A stretch of 64,000 nt of DNA from Lysobacterales bacterium 63-13. Lineage in GTDB: Bacteria > Pseudomonadota > Gammaproteobacteria > Xanthomonadales > Rhodanobacteraceae. A model generated the notes under the pieces. The model saw nothing but the letters and a program-made list of their open reading frames with translations. It had not been told where the DNA came from and searched no databases. A program made the translations under genes and the position numbers. Position 1 is the stretch's first letter. Each line of letters opens with the position of its first letter. The stretch is taken from positions 124,001 through 188,000 of the forward strand of contig MKWR01000031.1 of the NCBI GenBank assembly GCA_001899855.1, written 5' to 3'. Below are positions 47,156 through 55,817 of this stretch, one piece after another.

Positions 47156-48163
47156 TTAGGTGCCAAAGTAGCCGCGGTACCAGTCGACAAATCGTGCAAT
47201 CCCGTCCTCGACGCTGGTCGCCGGCGTGTAACCGGTATCCCGGGTCAGTTCGGTGACATCGGCGAAGGTATCCGGCACGTCGCCCGGCTGCAGCGGCAGG
47301 AGTATCTTCTCCGCCTTTCGCCCGATGCAATCCTCGATCACTTCGATATAGCGTGACAACGCGACCGGCTGGTTGTTGCCGATGTTGTAGACGCGATACG
47401 GGGCCGAGGAGGAAGCCGGCGTCGGATGCAGGGGATCGTAGGCCGGATCGCCTGCGGGGACGCGATCGAGCGTGCGCATGACGCCTTCGACGATGTCATC
47501 GATGTAAGTGAAATCGCGCGTGTGCTTGCCATGATTGAAGACCTCGATCGGCTCACCGGCAAGGATCTTGCGCGTGAACAGGAACAAGGCCATGTCCGGC
47601 CGGCCCCATGGCCCGTAGACGGTGAAGAAGCGCAGTCCGGTCGTCGGCAATGCAAACAGGTGGCTGTAGGTATGCGCCATCAGCTCGTTGGCTTTCTTGG
47701 TCGCCGCATACAGGCTGACCGGATGATCGACCGGATCCTGCACCGAGAACGGCAGCTTGCGATTGGCCCCGTACACCGAACTCGACGAGGCATAAACCAG
47801 ATGCTCGACGCCGCCGTGTCGGCAGGCTTCGAGGATGTTGGTGAAGCCGACGATATTGCTGTCGATGTAGGCGTGCGGATTTTCCAGCGAATACCGCACG
47901 CCGGCCTGGGCAGCCAGGTTGACCACGCGCTGCGGCCGGAACTCCGCAAACGCCGCCTCCAGCGCAGCACGATCCTCCAGTGAGGCCCGAACAAAGCTGA
48001 AGTTCGGTTGCGGCAGCAGCCGCGCCAGGCGGGCTTCCTTCAAGGCCGGATCGTAGTAGGCATTGAGATTGTCGTAGCCAAGCACCTCATCGCCGCGCTC
48101 AAGCAGGCGCGCGCTCAATGCCGAGCCGATGAATCCTGCAGCGCCGGTGACAAGTACACGCAT
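47156..48163 (-). CDS. UDP-glucuronate 4-epimerase-like NAD-dependent epimerase
   Basis: A 335-residue extended SDR. It has TGAAGFIG at about 6-13, the [16 protein letters not shown] block specific to UDP-glucuronate epimerases, [10 protein letters not shown]-x3-K in [13 protein letters not shown] and the [13 protein letters not shown] motif. It should convert UDP-GlcA to UDP-GalA (or the N-acetyl uronate equivalents if the neighbouring dehydrogenase uses UDP-GlcNAc). ATG 48163 follows AGGAGAA. It lies 68 bp upstream of wza on the same strand and 122 bp after the dehydrogenase, with a palindrome between them. Confidence 0.85.
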   Translation of the reverse strand: MRVLVTGAAGFIGSALSARLLERGDEVLGYDNLNAYYDPALKEARLARLLPQPNFSFVRASLEDRAALEAAFAEFRPQRVVNLAAQAGVRYSLENPHAYIDSNIVGFTNILEACRHGGVEHLVYASSSSVYGANRKLPFSVQDPVDHPVSLYAATKKANELMAHTYSHLFALPTTGLRFFTVYGPWGRPDMALFLFTRKILAGEPIEVFNHGKHTRDFTYIDDIVEGVMRTLDRVPAGDPAYDPLHPTPASSSAPYRVYNIGNNQPVALSRYIEVIEDCIGRKAEKILLPLQPGDVPDTFADVTELTRDTGYTPATSVEDGIARFVDWYRGYFGT

Positions 48164-48210
48164 TACCTGATTCTCCTGCTGAAACAAGCTGACACGTGCT
48201 CAGTGAATTC

Positions 48211-48236
48211 GTCATCCCAGCCTGCGCCGGGATGAC
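48211..48236. repeat. Intergenic palindrome (8-bp stem, dispersed-repeat type)
   Basis: GTCATCCC (48211-48218) is matched by GGGATGAC (48229-48236) with a 10-nt loop. It lies between the dehydrogenase stop and the epimerase start. It has the look of the short GTCAT...ATGAC palindromes scattered through many proteobacterial genomes. It could act as a processing or weak termination hairpin. Only one copy is visible in the window. Confidence 0.5.
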
Positions 48237-48285
48237 GATAGTGGGGTTTTGTGCTCACTTCGCGCTCAATTCAATGCCATTCGAG

Positions 48286-49578
48286 TCAGAGTCGATCGTC
48301 GACCGCTTCGCGCGGCAGCACTTGCTTGACGTCGAAGACGACGCAGCCGGGTTTGCCGAGCGCACGAATGCGTGCCGCACCCATCTCGATGAACTGCCGG
48401 TGGGCGACGGCAAGGATGATGGCATCGTATTGCCCGCTGGCCGGCGCATCGATCAGTTCGATTCCGTATTCGTGGCGCGCTTCCGCGGCATCGGCCCAGG
48501 GATCGTGCACGTCGACCTCGGCATGGCAACTGCGCAATTCGGCGATGACATCGACCACGCGCGTATTGCGCAGGTCGGGGCAGTTTTCCTTGAAGGCCAG
48601 GCCGAGCACGAGCACCTTGGACTGGGCAACGTGGATACGCCGCTGGATCATCAGCTTGATCACGCGCTGGGCGACATGGCTGCCCATGCCGTCATTGATG
48701 CGCCGCCCCGACAGGATCACTTCCGGGTGATAGCCGATCTGCTGCGCCTTGTGCGTCAGGTAGTACGGGTCGACGCCGATGCAGTGGCCGCCCACCAGAC
48801 CGGGCCGGAAGGGCATGAAATTCCATTTGGTGCCGGCGGCGGCGAGCACTTCGCTGGTGTCGATGCCAAGCCGATGGAAGATCAAGGCCAGCTCGTTGAC
48901 CAGGGCAATGTTGAGATCGCGCTGGGTGTTCTCGATGACCTTGGCCGCCTCGGCGACGCGGATGCTTGATGCCTTGTGCGTGCCGGCGCTGATCACGCGC
49001 CGATACAGCGCATCGACGAAATCGGCCGCTGCCGGTGTCGAGCCCGAGGTGACTTTCATGATTGATTCGAGGCGATGCGCCTTGTCGCCCGGATTGATCC
49101 GCTCCGGGCTGTAGCCGGCGAAGAAATCCTCGTTCAGGCGCAACCCCGATTCGCGCTCGATGATCGGCACGCAGACCTCTTCGGTCGCGCCCGGATAGAC
49201 GGTCGATTCGAAAATCGCCACGCCACCGCGCCGGATCGCGCGACCGACCGTGCGGCTGGCGGCTTCGAGCGGGCCGAGATCGGGGCGGCGTGCATCGTCG
49301 ATCGGGGTTGGCACGGTGACGATGAACACGTTGCGATCGGCAAGATCGGCCGGGTCGCTGGAAAAGCGCAGGTTCCGCGTGGCCTTCAGCTCGTCGGCAC
49401 TGACTTCTAGGGTGTGGTCCTGGTGTGCCTGCAGATCGGCAATGCGCTGTGCATTGATGTCGAAACCCAGCGTATCGAGCTGGCGACCAAAGGCCACCGC
49501 CAAAGGCAGGCCGACATAACCGAGTCCGATGATCGCCGGATGCAGATCATCGGGATGGGGCAGAGTCGCGGATCCCAT
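48286..49578 (-). CDS. Nucleotide-sugar 6-dehydrogenase (TviB/WbpO-like)
   Basis: A 430-residue UDP-sugar dehydrogenase. The NAD-binding motif is [16 protein letters not shown] (about 16-31), the central helix and catalytic lysine regions are in [15 protein letters not shown] and [11 protein letters not shown], and the active-site Cys is in [23 protein letters not shown] and the DPYYLTHKA wording place it nearer the TviB/WbpO group (UDP-GlcNAc or UDP-GalNAc to the uronate) than to UDP-Glc dehydrogenase. ATG 49578 follows GGAG at about 8 nt; a longer frame gives a Cys-rich leader. It feeds the next gene, a uronate 4-epimerase. Confidence 0.85.
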   Translation of the reverse strand: MGSATLPHPDDLHPAIIGLGYVGLPLAVAFGRQLDTLGFDINAQRIADLQAHQDHTLEVSADELKATRNLRFSSDPADLADRNVFIVTVPTPIDDARRPDLGPLEAASRTVGRAIRRGGVAIFESTVYPGATEEVCVPIIERESGLRLNEDFFAGYSPERINPGDKAHRLESIMKVTSGSTPAAADFVDALYRRVISAGTHKASSIRVAEAAKVIENTQRDLNIALVNELALIFHRLGIDTSEVLAAAGTKWNFMPFRPGLVGGHCIGVDPYYLTHKAQQIGYHPEVILSGRRINDGMGSHVAQRVIKLMIQRRIHVAQSKVLVLGLAFKENCPDLRNTRVVDVIAELRSCHAEVDVHDPWADAAEARHEYGIELIDAPASGQYDAIILAVAHRQFIEMGAARIRALGKPGCVVFDVKQVLPREAVDDRL

Positions 49579-49887
49579 GGAACGCTCCGGTGGATTCAAG
49601 TGACAAGTGTAGCAATCGCGCCGCTGCTTGCGCATGCCGCAGCAGCGAATCCGTAGCGCGGACAAGCGCAGCGCATCCACCATTCCCCAGGAAGCCGTTG
49701 CCCCTCTGGGCCGCTTCGTCGCCACATCAAGCGGGGTCGCTGTCTTCGCACGCGCACGGATTGCGCGGTGGTTGCGCTGCGCTTATCCACCCAACGAAAA
49801 ATCGATAGACGGTGCGGGCCTGGATGGATTTTCCTGCTTTGCTGCTTTGCTGTTGGAGGGATTTCGTTGCAATGGGCTGGCAATCGC
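49579..49887. repeat. Gene-free stretch holding an inverted pair of REP-like elements
   Basis: This 309-bp gap between the dehydrogenase start and the YdcF stop holds no convincing gene. It contains two divergent copies of a REP-type element: GTAGCGCGGACAAGCGCAGC at 49653 onward (ending ATCCACCA at 49682), and an inverted copy at 49767-49796 (ending TTATCCACCCAACG). The two share the core AAGCGCAGCGCA...CCACC in opposite orientation about 85 bp apart, as in bacterial interspersed mosaic elements. Such pairs are usually mobilised by RAYT transposases; none is in the window. Confidence 0.6.
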
Positions 49888-50646
49888 TCATGCCCAACCC
49901 GACATGCGGTAGACCCAGATGCCGATGTATTCCTTCAACGCCCGCGAACTCCGCTCCAGCGCTGCCGCGCTGGGCATCCAGCGCAGCAGCCAGTATCCGG
50001 TCGGTCGGCTGGCCTCGAAATCCGTCGGTGCCGCAATCGCATCGATGCCAAGCTTGCGAAACGTCGCCAGCGCGCGCGGCATGTGTTGCGCCGAAGTCAC
50101 CAGCAGGATCCGGTTGATCCCGCGCGCCTGCAGCAAGGGTCGGGTATTGATGGCGTTCTCCCGCGTCGTGCGACTGCCGGATTCCAGCACCAGCGCCGCC
50201 TCGGGTACGCCAAGGTCCTTGACGAACGCGGCCATCGCCGGCGCCTCCGGCCAGATCATGCCGAGTTCTTCCACGCTGCCCCCGGAAAGGATCACCAGTG
50301 GTGCCCGGCCTGCATGAAAAAGCGTCGCGCCAAACCAGACGCGATCTGCCCCGGCTTGCAGGTTGATGCCATGCTCGTCCTCGTCGACACCGCCGCCCAG
50401 GACGACGATGGCATCGACCAGGGGCAGCTCGGCTGCCGCTACCTGCGGGTATTGCTGCTCCAGGCTCTCGCCAAGCAGGAACGTCGGCACCGGCAGAGAC
50501 CACAGCAGCAACCAGCCCAGTCCAGACACGCAACAGGCCATGCCCAGCCGAGGCCAGCGCCTGCGCAGCAACAAGCCGAGCGGGACCAGCAGCAGGCACA
50601 GGGTCAGCGGATAGATCAGCTGGGTCAGGAGTTTTCCAATCAGCAT
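49888..50646 (-). CDS. YdcF/ElyC-family (DUF218) membrane protein
   Basis: A 252-residue protein with two N-terminal transmembrane segments (LIYPLTLCLLLVPLGLLL and GMACCVSGLGWLLLWSL), then the DUF218 domain: VDAIVVLGGG, ADRVWFGATLFHAG, VILSGG and TRENAINT...LLVTSAQHMPRAL. Family members (ElyC, SanA, YdcF) are linked to envelope polysaccharide and lipid-carrier metabolism. ATG 50646 is preferred to 50652 because of the AGG spacing. It is divergent from the WecA-like gene, so the two may share a control region. Confidence 0.8.
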   Translation of the reverse strand: MLIGKLLTQLIYPLTLCLLLVPLGLLLRRRWPRLGMACCVSGLGWLLLWSLPVPTFLLGESLEQQYPQVAAAELPLVDAIVVLGGGVDEDEHGINLQAGADRVWFGATLFHAGRAPLVILSGGSVEELGMIWPEAPAMAAFVKDLGVPEAALVLESGSRTTRENAINTRPLLQARGINRILLVTSAQHMPRALATFRKLGIDAIAAPTDFEASRPTGYWLLRWMPSAAALERSSRALKEYIGIWVYRMSGWA

Positions 50647-50990
50647 GGGCATACCTGCTTCAAGATGGCCGTGGGCACTGTGCAGCGCACACGTCGATCA
50701 CTCGGCAACCAGTCGTGGATGAGCGCAGCAGGCGCGATAGTCGCATGGATTCGCGACGTGCCCCGGCATTGCCGCGCGGCGCTCACGTTGTCGCCAGGTG
50801 TCCGCGCAACATTCAGCAGAATGCGATCTGCGTCACATGGCCGCCGGATCCGCCATTGAAAGTCCAGCAGCCCCGCAAAGAGTTTCCGCCAACGCCGTCG
50901 CAACGACAGTGGATTACAACATGAACATGCGCACATTTCCCAGCGTATCGGATACCATCTGGCTACCGGAAAGGTCGGGAGCCGGAACTC
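50647..50990. other. Divergent 344-bp intergenic region, likely control region
   Basis: This gap separates the divergent YdcF and WecA-like genes. I find no convincing gene in it: open frames are short, basic and lack ribosome sites. No strong sigma-70 boxes, long palindrome or transcription-factor site is evident by eye. The promoters of both genes should lie here. Confidence 0.4.
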
Positions 50991-52112
50991 GTGGATCTTC
51001 AATTGATGGGATTGTGGGGGGCAATCGCTGCGTTTCTGATTACGCTGATCGTGCAGAAACTGCTGATTCCCGTCTCGTCCCGTTTCAATCTGCTGGATCA
51101 TCCAGCAGGGCGCAAGGATCACGCCGAGCCAACGCCCGTGACTGGCGGCTTGGCGATGCTGGCCGGCCTTGCGCTGGCATCGCTGCTGACCTTGCCGACA
51201 ATCGATTCAACGCTTGGCGGATTCCTCGGTGCCGCCACCCTGCTGGTGGTCGTCGGCCTGCTCGATGACAAGTACGATCTGGACTGGCGCCTGCGCATCC
51301 TTGCGCAGATTTTGGCCGCCTTGATCATGATCTACTTCGGCGGCGTCCGCGTGCACTACCTTGGCCACCTGTTCGGCAACGAAAACCTGGTGCTCGGAAA
51401 ACTCTCGGTGCCCTTCACCATCTTTGCCACGGTCGGCATCATCAATGCGGTGAACATGATCGATGGCGCCGACGGCCTTGCCGGGCTCCTCGTCCTCGCC
51501 GCCCTCGCCATGCTGTCGGCGGCAACCGTGTATTCCGGAAACCAGGCCTTGCTCAAGGACTTGCTGCTTGCCATCGGAGCCGTCTGCGGATTCCTGCTGT
51601 TCAATCTGCGGCATCGCTGGCAGCGGTCCGCCAAATCGTTCATGGGCAATGCCGGCAGCGCCCTGCTCGGATTGATGATGGCGTGGATGACATTCCGCCT
51701 GACCCAGACCCCCAGTCATCCGGTAACGCCGCTGCTCGCACTGTGGTTGCTGCCGATCCCGATCATGGACTGCCTGGTCCTGATGGCCCGTCGCTTGAAG
51801 CTGGGGCAATCGCCATTTCGCGCCGATCACAACCATATCCACCACCTGATGATGGAAGCCGGCTTCACCCCGACCCAGGTTGCATTCACCCTGGCCGCTT
51901 TCAGTTGCGCCAGTGGATTGCTGATTGCACTGGCGCTGCGTGCCCATTGGTCGCACAACCTGTTGCTTGGGGCGTTTTTCCTGATGACGGCAATCTGGTA
52001 CTGGCTGACCGGGCGGCGTGCCCGCGTGATGAAATTCTTTGGTGGCGGAAAGAAAGCCACTCGGGTGACCGCGTTGATCGGAACTGAAGCACCGCAGGAA
52101 TCCCGGCGTTAG
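50991..52112 (+). CDS. WecA/MraY-family undecaprenyl-phosphate sugar-1-phosphate transferase
   Basis: A 373-residue polytopic enzyme that starts a lipid-linked glycan by moving GlcNAc-1-P or a related sugar phosphate to undecaprenyl phosphate. GTG 50991 is the only good start. Key motifs: HAEPTPVTGG near 44-53, GLLDDKYDLDW with D92-D93, NAVNMIDGADGLAG with D158 and D161, and the His cluster DHNHIHHLMM. About 10-11 transmembrane helices. The C-terminal region after helix 11 is basic and cytoplasmic. It probably starts the EPS repeat built by the downstream glycosyltransferases. Confidence 0.88.
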   Translation: MDLQLMGLWGAIAAFLITLIVQKLLIPVSSRFNLLDHPAGRKDHAEPTPVTGGLAMLAGLALASLLTLPTIDSTLGGFLGAATLLVVVGLLDDKYDLDWRLRILAQILAALIMIYFGGVRVHYLGHLFGNENLVLGKLSVPFTIFATVGIINAVNMIDGADGLAGLLVLAALAMLSAATVYSGNQALLKDLLLAIGAVCGFLLFNLRHRWQRSAKSFMGNAGSALLGLMMAWMTFRLTQTPSHPVTPLLALWLLPIPIMDCLVLMARRLKLGQSPFRADHNHIHHLMMEAGFTPTQVAFTLAAFSCASGLLIALALRAHWSHNLLLGAFFLMTAIWYWLTGRRARVMKFFGGGKKATRVTALIGTEAPQESRR

Positions 52113-52232
52113 AAACCTCCGCACCTGACCGTGATGGGCAATTTCATCGCACTGGCACCCTCCAAATGGAAGCAGGGCCGGCAACATCTCCGGGTGTTTC
52201 CGGCATTGCTTCCCGGGGCATACTCCAGCTTT

Positions 52233-52294
52233 CCGATTGACAAGCCTCCCGGCTGGCGGGGAGGGGAATCCCGTGGGTTGTTATCGTCAATCGG
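52233..52294. promoter_or_regulatory. Nested inverted repeats in the leader of the second flippase gene
   Basis: CCGATTGAC (52233-52241) is repeated in exact reverse complement at 52286-52294. Inside it, CCTCCC (52245-52250) pairs with GGGAGG (52259-52264). The structure sits 72 bp before the flippase ATG in a 253-bp gap. It could be a structured RNA leader, an operator or the terminator of the WecA-like gene. The pairing is certain; the role is not. Confidence 0.35.
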
Positions 52295-52365
52295 GTTCAG
52301 TTAATTGAGCCCCAACGCGTTTGTCGACCCTGGCTTCCCATTCTCAAGATCAGGTACTTGCAGCA

Positions 52366-53883
52366 ATGTCTGAACGTGATGCCGGAAGCGGTAGCGTTGC
52401 ATCCAACGTGATCTATACGGCCGGTGGTGGAATTGCCATTGCCTTGGTGACGGTTCTTACAATCCCCTTCTACCTGTTGGCAATCGGTCGCGAGCGCTAT
52501 GGCGTGCTCGTGGTTTTCTGGACGGTTGTTGCAACGTTGACCTTGCTGGAACTTGGCGTTTCAGGTGCGACCACTCAACGAATTGCCAGTGTTTCCAAAG
52601 ACAATCCAATCGAGCGCGATCGATTGTTCTCTTCGGCCATGATGATGAACGCCATCATGGGACTGGTTGGTTCATTGGTGGCAATCTTTGCCATCCAGTT
52701 CATCGCGACGAAGCTGTCGTTCTCCACCGAGGCTGCTCGTGTGGAATTTGTCGCATGTTGGCCTGCAATGGCTGCCATATTTCCAATCATGACGATCCGC
52801 AACATCGCGCAGGCGGCGATGGTGGCGACACACAAGTTCAAGCCGTTGGCGGTGATCTGCGTTGCCGAAGCTATTGCTGTGGCCGTCGTTCCTCTCGCCG
52901 TGGCGTGGTGTCTGACGATTGAGGTTCCTGCCTTGCTGGCTTCGATAGTCGTGATCAAGGGCCTAACCCTGGTATTCATGACCGGCTACTACACCCGAGT
53001 CACGCCGCAATTCACGTTCCAGATGCCACGAATGGCCATTGTCAAATCATTGCTTGGGTTTGGCCTATGGGCAACAGTGTCGAGTGTCATCACACTGATA
53101 TTTGTCAGTCTGGATCGATTCCTTATCGCAGGCAAGGTTGGAGTTGCGGCGATTCCTCTTTATTCCGTGCCACAGAGCATCACGCAGCACTTGTCGATAG
53201 TTCCGCGAGCTTTTACCAACGTGCTTTACCCGCGCTTTTCGGCGGCTTCAACCACGGTCGATGCGATGGCCATGAGCGTCCGAGCCATTGATGCAACCAA
53301 CTACCTCCTGGTGCCGGTCTGCGTATTCGCGATCATCGTCATCGAGCCATTCCTGTCGCTTTGGGTCGGCGCGGATTTTGCGGCAGGCGCTAGAGTCGTC
53401 GCTTTTGCATTCATCATCGGTGCCTGGGCCAGTGGGCTTGGGCGAATCCCGGGCATGATGCTTTACGGGCGCGGACTACCTGGCAAGGTAGCGAAGATTC
53501 ACGCCATCGAGTTGTTGCCATTTGTCGTGCTCTTGTTCTTCGCCGTCAAGTTTTTCGGCATCGTGGGCGCTGCAATAGTGGTAGTCGGCCGGATGGTGGT
53601 CGATACACTGTTGCTTGCGCGAAGCGCAGGACTAGCACGGTTGTTGCTGCGTCTCTCGCGCGTGCCGACGATTTTCCTCCTTGCGGGAACGCTGCTCGGG
53701 CTGTCGTTGGCGCTTGATTCTCCCTTGCGCTGGATGCTGGCTGGAGGTCTGAGCGTCGCAACGCTCGCATGGTTTGTATTGAGCATGCCAAGCGAGATGG
53801 CGCGACTTGTGACCCAGTACGCTCCGATTCTCCGTTCAGTGCCGTTCGGAAAGCTTTCACGCCCAGTCCCTGCGCTCGACTGA
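52366..53883 (+). CDS. Second Wzx-type polysaccharide flippase
   Basis: A 505-residue polytopic MOP-family protein with about 12-14 transmembrane helices. The N-terminal helix NVIYTAGGGIAIALVTVLTI is followed by AIGRERYGVLVVFWTVVATL, the usual flippase loop. ATG 52366 is chosen; TTG 52321 is in frame and adds 15 residues but has no ribosome site. It is the first gene of a plus-strand run with visibly lower G+C. With the Wzx at 28 kb, this makes two flippases in one locus, possibly for two polymers. Family is secure. Confidence 0.82.
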   Translation: MSERDAGSGSVASNVIYTAGGGIAIALVTVLTIPFYLLAIGRERYGVLVVFWTVVATLTLLELGVSGATTQRIASVSKDNPIERDRLFSSAMMMNAIMGLVGSLVAIFAIQFIATKLSFSTEAARVEFVACWPAMAAIFPIMTIRNIAQAAMVATHKFKPLAVICVAEAIAVAVVPLAVAWCLTIEVPALLASIVVIKGLTLVFMTGYYTRVTPQFTFQMPRMAIVKSLLGFGLWATVSSVITLIFVSLDRFLIAGKVGVAAIPLYSVPQSITQHLSIVPRAFTNVLYPRFSAASTTVDAMAMSVRAIDATNYLLVPVCVFAIIVIEPFLSLWVGADFAAGARVVAFAFIIGAWASGLGRIPGMMLYGRGLPGKVAKIHAIELLPFVVLLFFAVKFFGIVGAAIVVVGRMVVDTLLLARSAGLARLLLRLSRVPTIFLLAGTLLGLSLALDSPLRWMLAGGLSVATLAWFVLSMPSEMARLVTQYAPILRSVPFGKLSRPVPALD

Positions 53884-53915
53884 ATCAAGTCAGGCATGTG
53901 CGGAACGGACAAATA

Positions 53916-54731
53916 ATGCACCAGCAATACATCTCGATCGCCAAACAGGAATCTGGAGTGAAGAAGTCAATCAAGAAACTGCTCGGGAAATTGGGCTACC
54001 AAGTACTCAGGCGCCATGCCTCGCAGGTTGGCTTGGTCTCGATTCATGCCGTTACTGGCAAATCGCGCACGTACAGGTTCGCCTCGGACATGCCTTGCGA
54101 TGGGGTCCAGAAATATCATGTGAATGGCGAGTTCTACGAAGCAAAAGAGTTGGAGATGATCCGATCGATCTTTCGCCCAGGGGTCTTTGTCGATGTGGGA
54201 GCGAATGTTGGCAATCATTCAATCTACATGGCGGGAGTGCCCGCATGTGAGCGTGTGGTAGCGGTTGAGCCAAATCCACGCGCCCTGCGCCTGTTGCGGC
54301 TGAACCTGGGTTTGAACGATCTTGAAAGTCGCGTCACTGTCATCGCTGCTGCGTTCTCGGATAGCGAGGCCGAGTTCACGATGCGCACGCCGACAAACAA
54401 CCTTGGTGGCACGACAATCATGCCGGCAGCAAGAGGCAATCAGCCAGCGGAAGAGGTCGGCAAATGCCATTCGGTGATTGGCTCGGAAGCATTGCGCGGG
54501 ATCAATGTGTCTTTTATCAAGATCGACGTCGAAGCTCACGAAATGGAAGTGCTGCGCGGACTGCGGGAGGTGATCGCAACGCAGAGACCGGACGTGTTCA
54601 TCGAAGTCAGCAGGGAGGATCGAAGAAACGTCGAATGCTTTTTCATCGACTTGGGATATTCGATCGGTGAACCGGTGCCGCCGGACGAGCCTCTGGTGAC
54701 GCTCATGTTTATTGCCAATGCCAGTGGCTAG
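53916..54731 (+). CDS. FkbM-family methyltransferase
   Basis: A 271-residue SAM-dependent methyltransferase. ATG 53916 gives the natural start; a longer frame runs through the flippase 3' end. SAM motif I is GVFVDVGANVGNHSIYMA, followed by VVAVEPNPRALRLLRLNL, and the FkbM hallmark is FIKIDVEAHEMEVLRGL. Members O-methylate sugars or polyketides. Its place between a flippase and a GT25 points to methylation of the polysaccharide. The G+C is lower than in the flanking core, suggesting later acquisition. Confidence 0.82.
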   Translation: MHQQYISIAKQESGVKKSIKKLLGKLGYQVLRRHASQVGLVSIHAVTGKSRTYRFASDMPCDGVQKYHVNGEFYEAKELEMIRSIFRPGVFVDVGANVGNHSIYMAGVPACERVVAVEPNPRALRLLRLNLGLNDLESRVTVIAAAFSDSEAEFTMRTPTNNLGGTTIMPAARGNQPAEEVGKCHSVIGSEALRGINVSFIKIDVEAHEMEVLRGLREVIATQRPDVFIEVSREDRRNVECFFIDLGYSIGEPVPPDEPLVTLMFIANASG

Positions 54732-54735
54732 TGCG

Positions 54736-55680
54736 ATGTGCCGCCAATACAACGCAGATGCGAGTACATTCAGCGGCGGCACGCGCTTGCGTTTCGAGCC
54801 ATTGACCCTGACGCGCAAGGTGACCCATCCTTCGAAAGATTTGGGTTCGGATGTGGTTGTTCCGGTTGCCGTGATTTCCCTTGCGGATATGACAGGACGC
54901 AGGGACAACCTCCTCTTGGGCAATGTTCCTGCGGCTTGGGTGGAATGCTATTTTCCTGCCGTGGACATGCGCCGTGCAGAAAGGCGCGAGTGTGATGGCG
55001 TTACCGATTGCACCAGAATCCTGGCTGACTACGGGCGCGAGTTTTCCCCAGGGGAAATTGGTTGTGCACTGTCTCATCACCTGGTCTACAGGCAGTTTCT
55101 TGATTCGCCCCACGATCTGGCCTTGGTTCTTGAAGACGATTCATTGCCCTGCAATAACGGCATTGAGCAAGTTGCGCAATTGGGAGCAAGCCTGCTCGCT
55201 GCTGCCCGGGACGGAAAGTCATTTGTCTGCAACATTGGACTTCCCGAGTTGTACACGCAGGACCACATTGTGCGAGCGGTCGACCTGCAGAGTTTTGCCG
55301 CAGAACAAGTCAGGTTATTCGAACATGTTGATCCGAGATTCAGTCTCTGGCGCGCGAATGCGTACCTGATCTCGCGGCGGGCCGCAAGAAACATCGTGAA
55401 TCGCGAAAAGAGGGTCAGTGTTTTGGCAGATGACTGGTCAAGAAGACGAGCGGTTGGCTCAGTTAAGCATTTGCTTTTTCCCGCCAAGCCGTTTTTCTTT
55501 CAGGACCAAACGCTCGGCAGCACGATCGAGGAAGGGCGTTCCGAAAGTCACCAGACACTGGCGATACCTGCGAATTCCAATCCTTCTATTGGAGAGCGGA
55601 TTTCACATGCCTTGCTCCACCGCTCCCGGATTGCTGTTGCCAGGCTAAAAAGATTGGCCTCACTGCGTCTGCTCCTCTGA
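54736..55680 (+). CDS. Glycosyltransferase family 25 (LPS/EPS type)
   Basis: A 314-residue GT25 protein. The domain starts at VPVAVISLADMTGRRDNL and continues FSPGEIGCALSHHLVYRQFL and LVLEDDSLPC (the E-D-D metal motif), then RANAYLISRRAARNIV. About 45 residues of unknown sequence precede the domain. Starts at 54712 (TTG) and 54718 (ATG) overlap the FkbM gene; ATG 54736, 4 bp after that stop, is used here, though none has a strong ribosome site. It probably adds galactose or a related hexose. Low G+C like its neighbours. Confidence 0.75.
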   Translation: MCRQYNADASTFSGGTRLRFEPLTLTRKVTHPSKDLGSDVVVPVAVISLADMTGRRDNLLLGNVPAAWVECYFPAVDMRRAERRECDGVTDCTRILADYGREFSPGEIGCALSHHLVYRQFLDSPHDLALVLEDDSLPCNNGIEQVAQLGASLLAAARDGKSFVCNIGLPELYTQDHIVRAVDLQSFAAEQVRLFEHVDPRFSLWRANAYLISRRAARNIVNREKRVSVLADDWSRRRAVGSVKHLLFPAKPFFFQDQTLGSTIEEGRSESHQTLAIPANSNPSIGERISHALLHRSRIAVARLKRLASLRLLL

Positions 55681-55817
55681 TTTCTGCATGCGTGATCGTG
55701 CAAAGCGCGCGACCGAATGTGAGGCATCTTGTGGTCAATTCCTGGGTTTGGAAATGCGGAGGGTGGATTGAATTTCGAGAACTCCGGGATCCAAATCGCC
55801 TTGGTCAAGGGGGGGCA

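Noticed and set aside
52387-52398. ops/JUMPstart-like sequence AGCGGTAGCGTT
   Set aside because: It matches the RfaH ops element at 10 of 12 positions but lies inside the flippase coding sequence, in codons for Ser-Gly-Ser-Val, with no other JUMPstart sequence around it. Chance is more likely.
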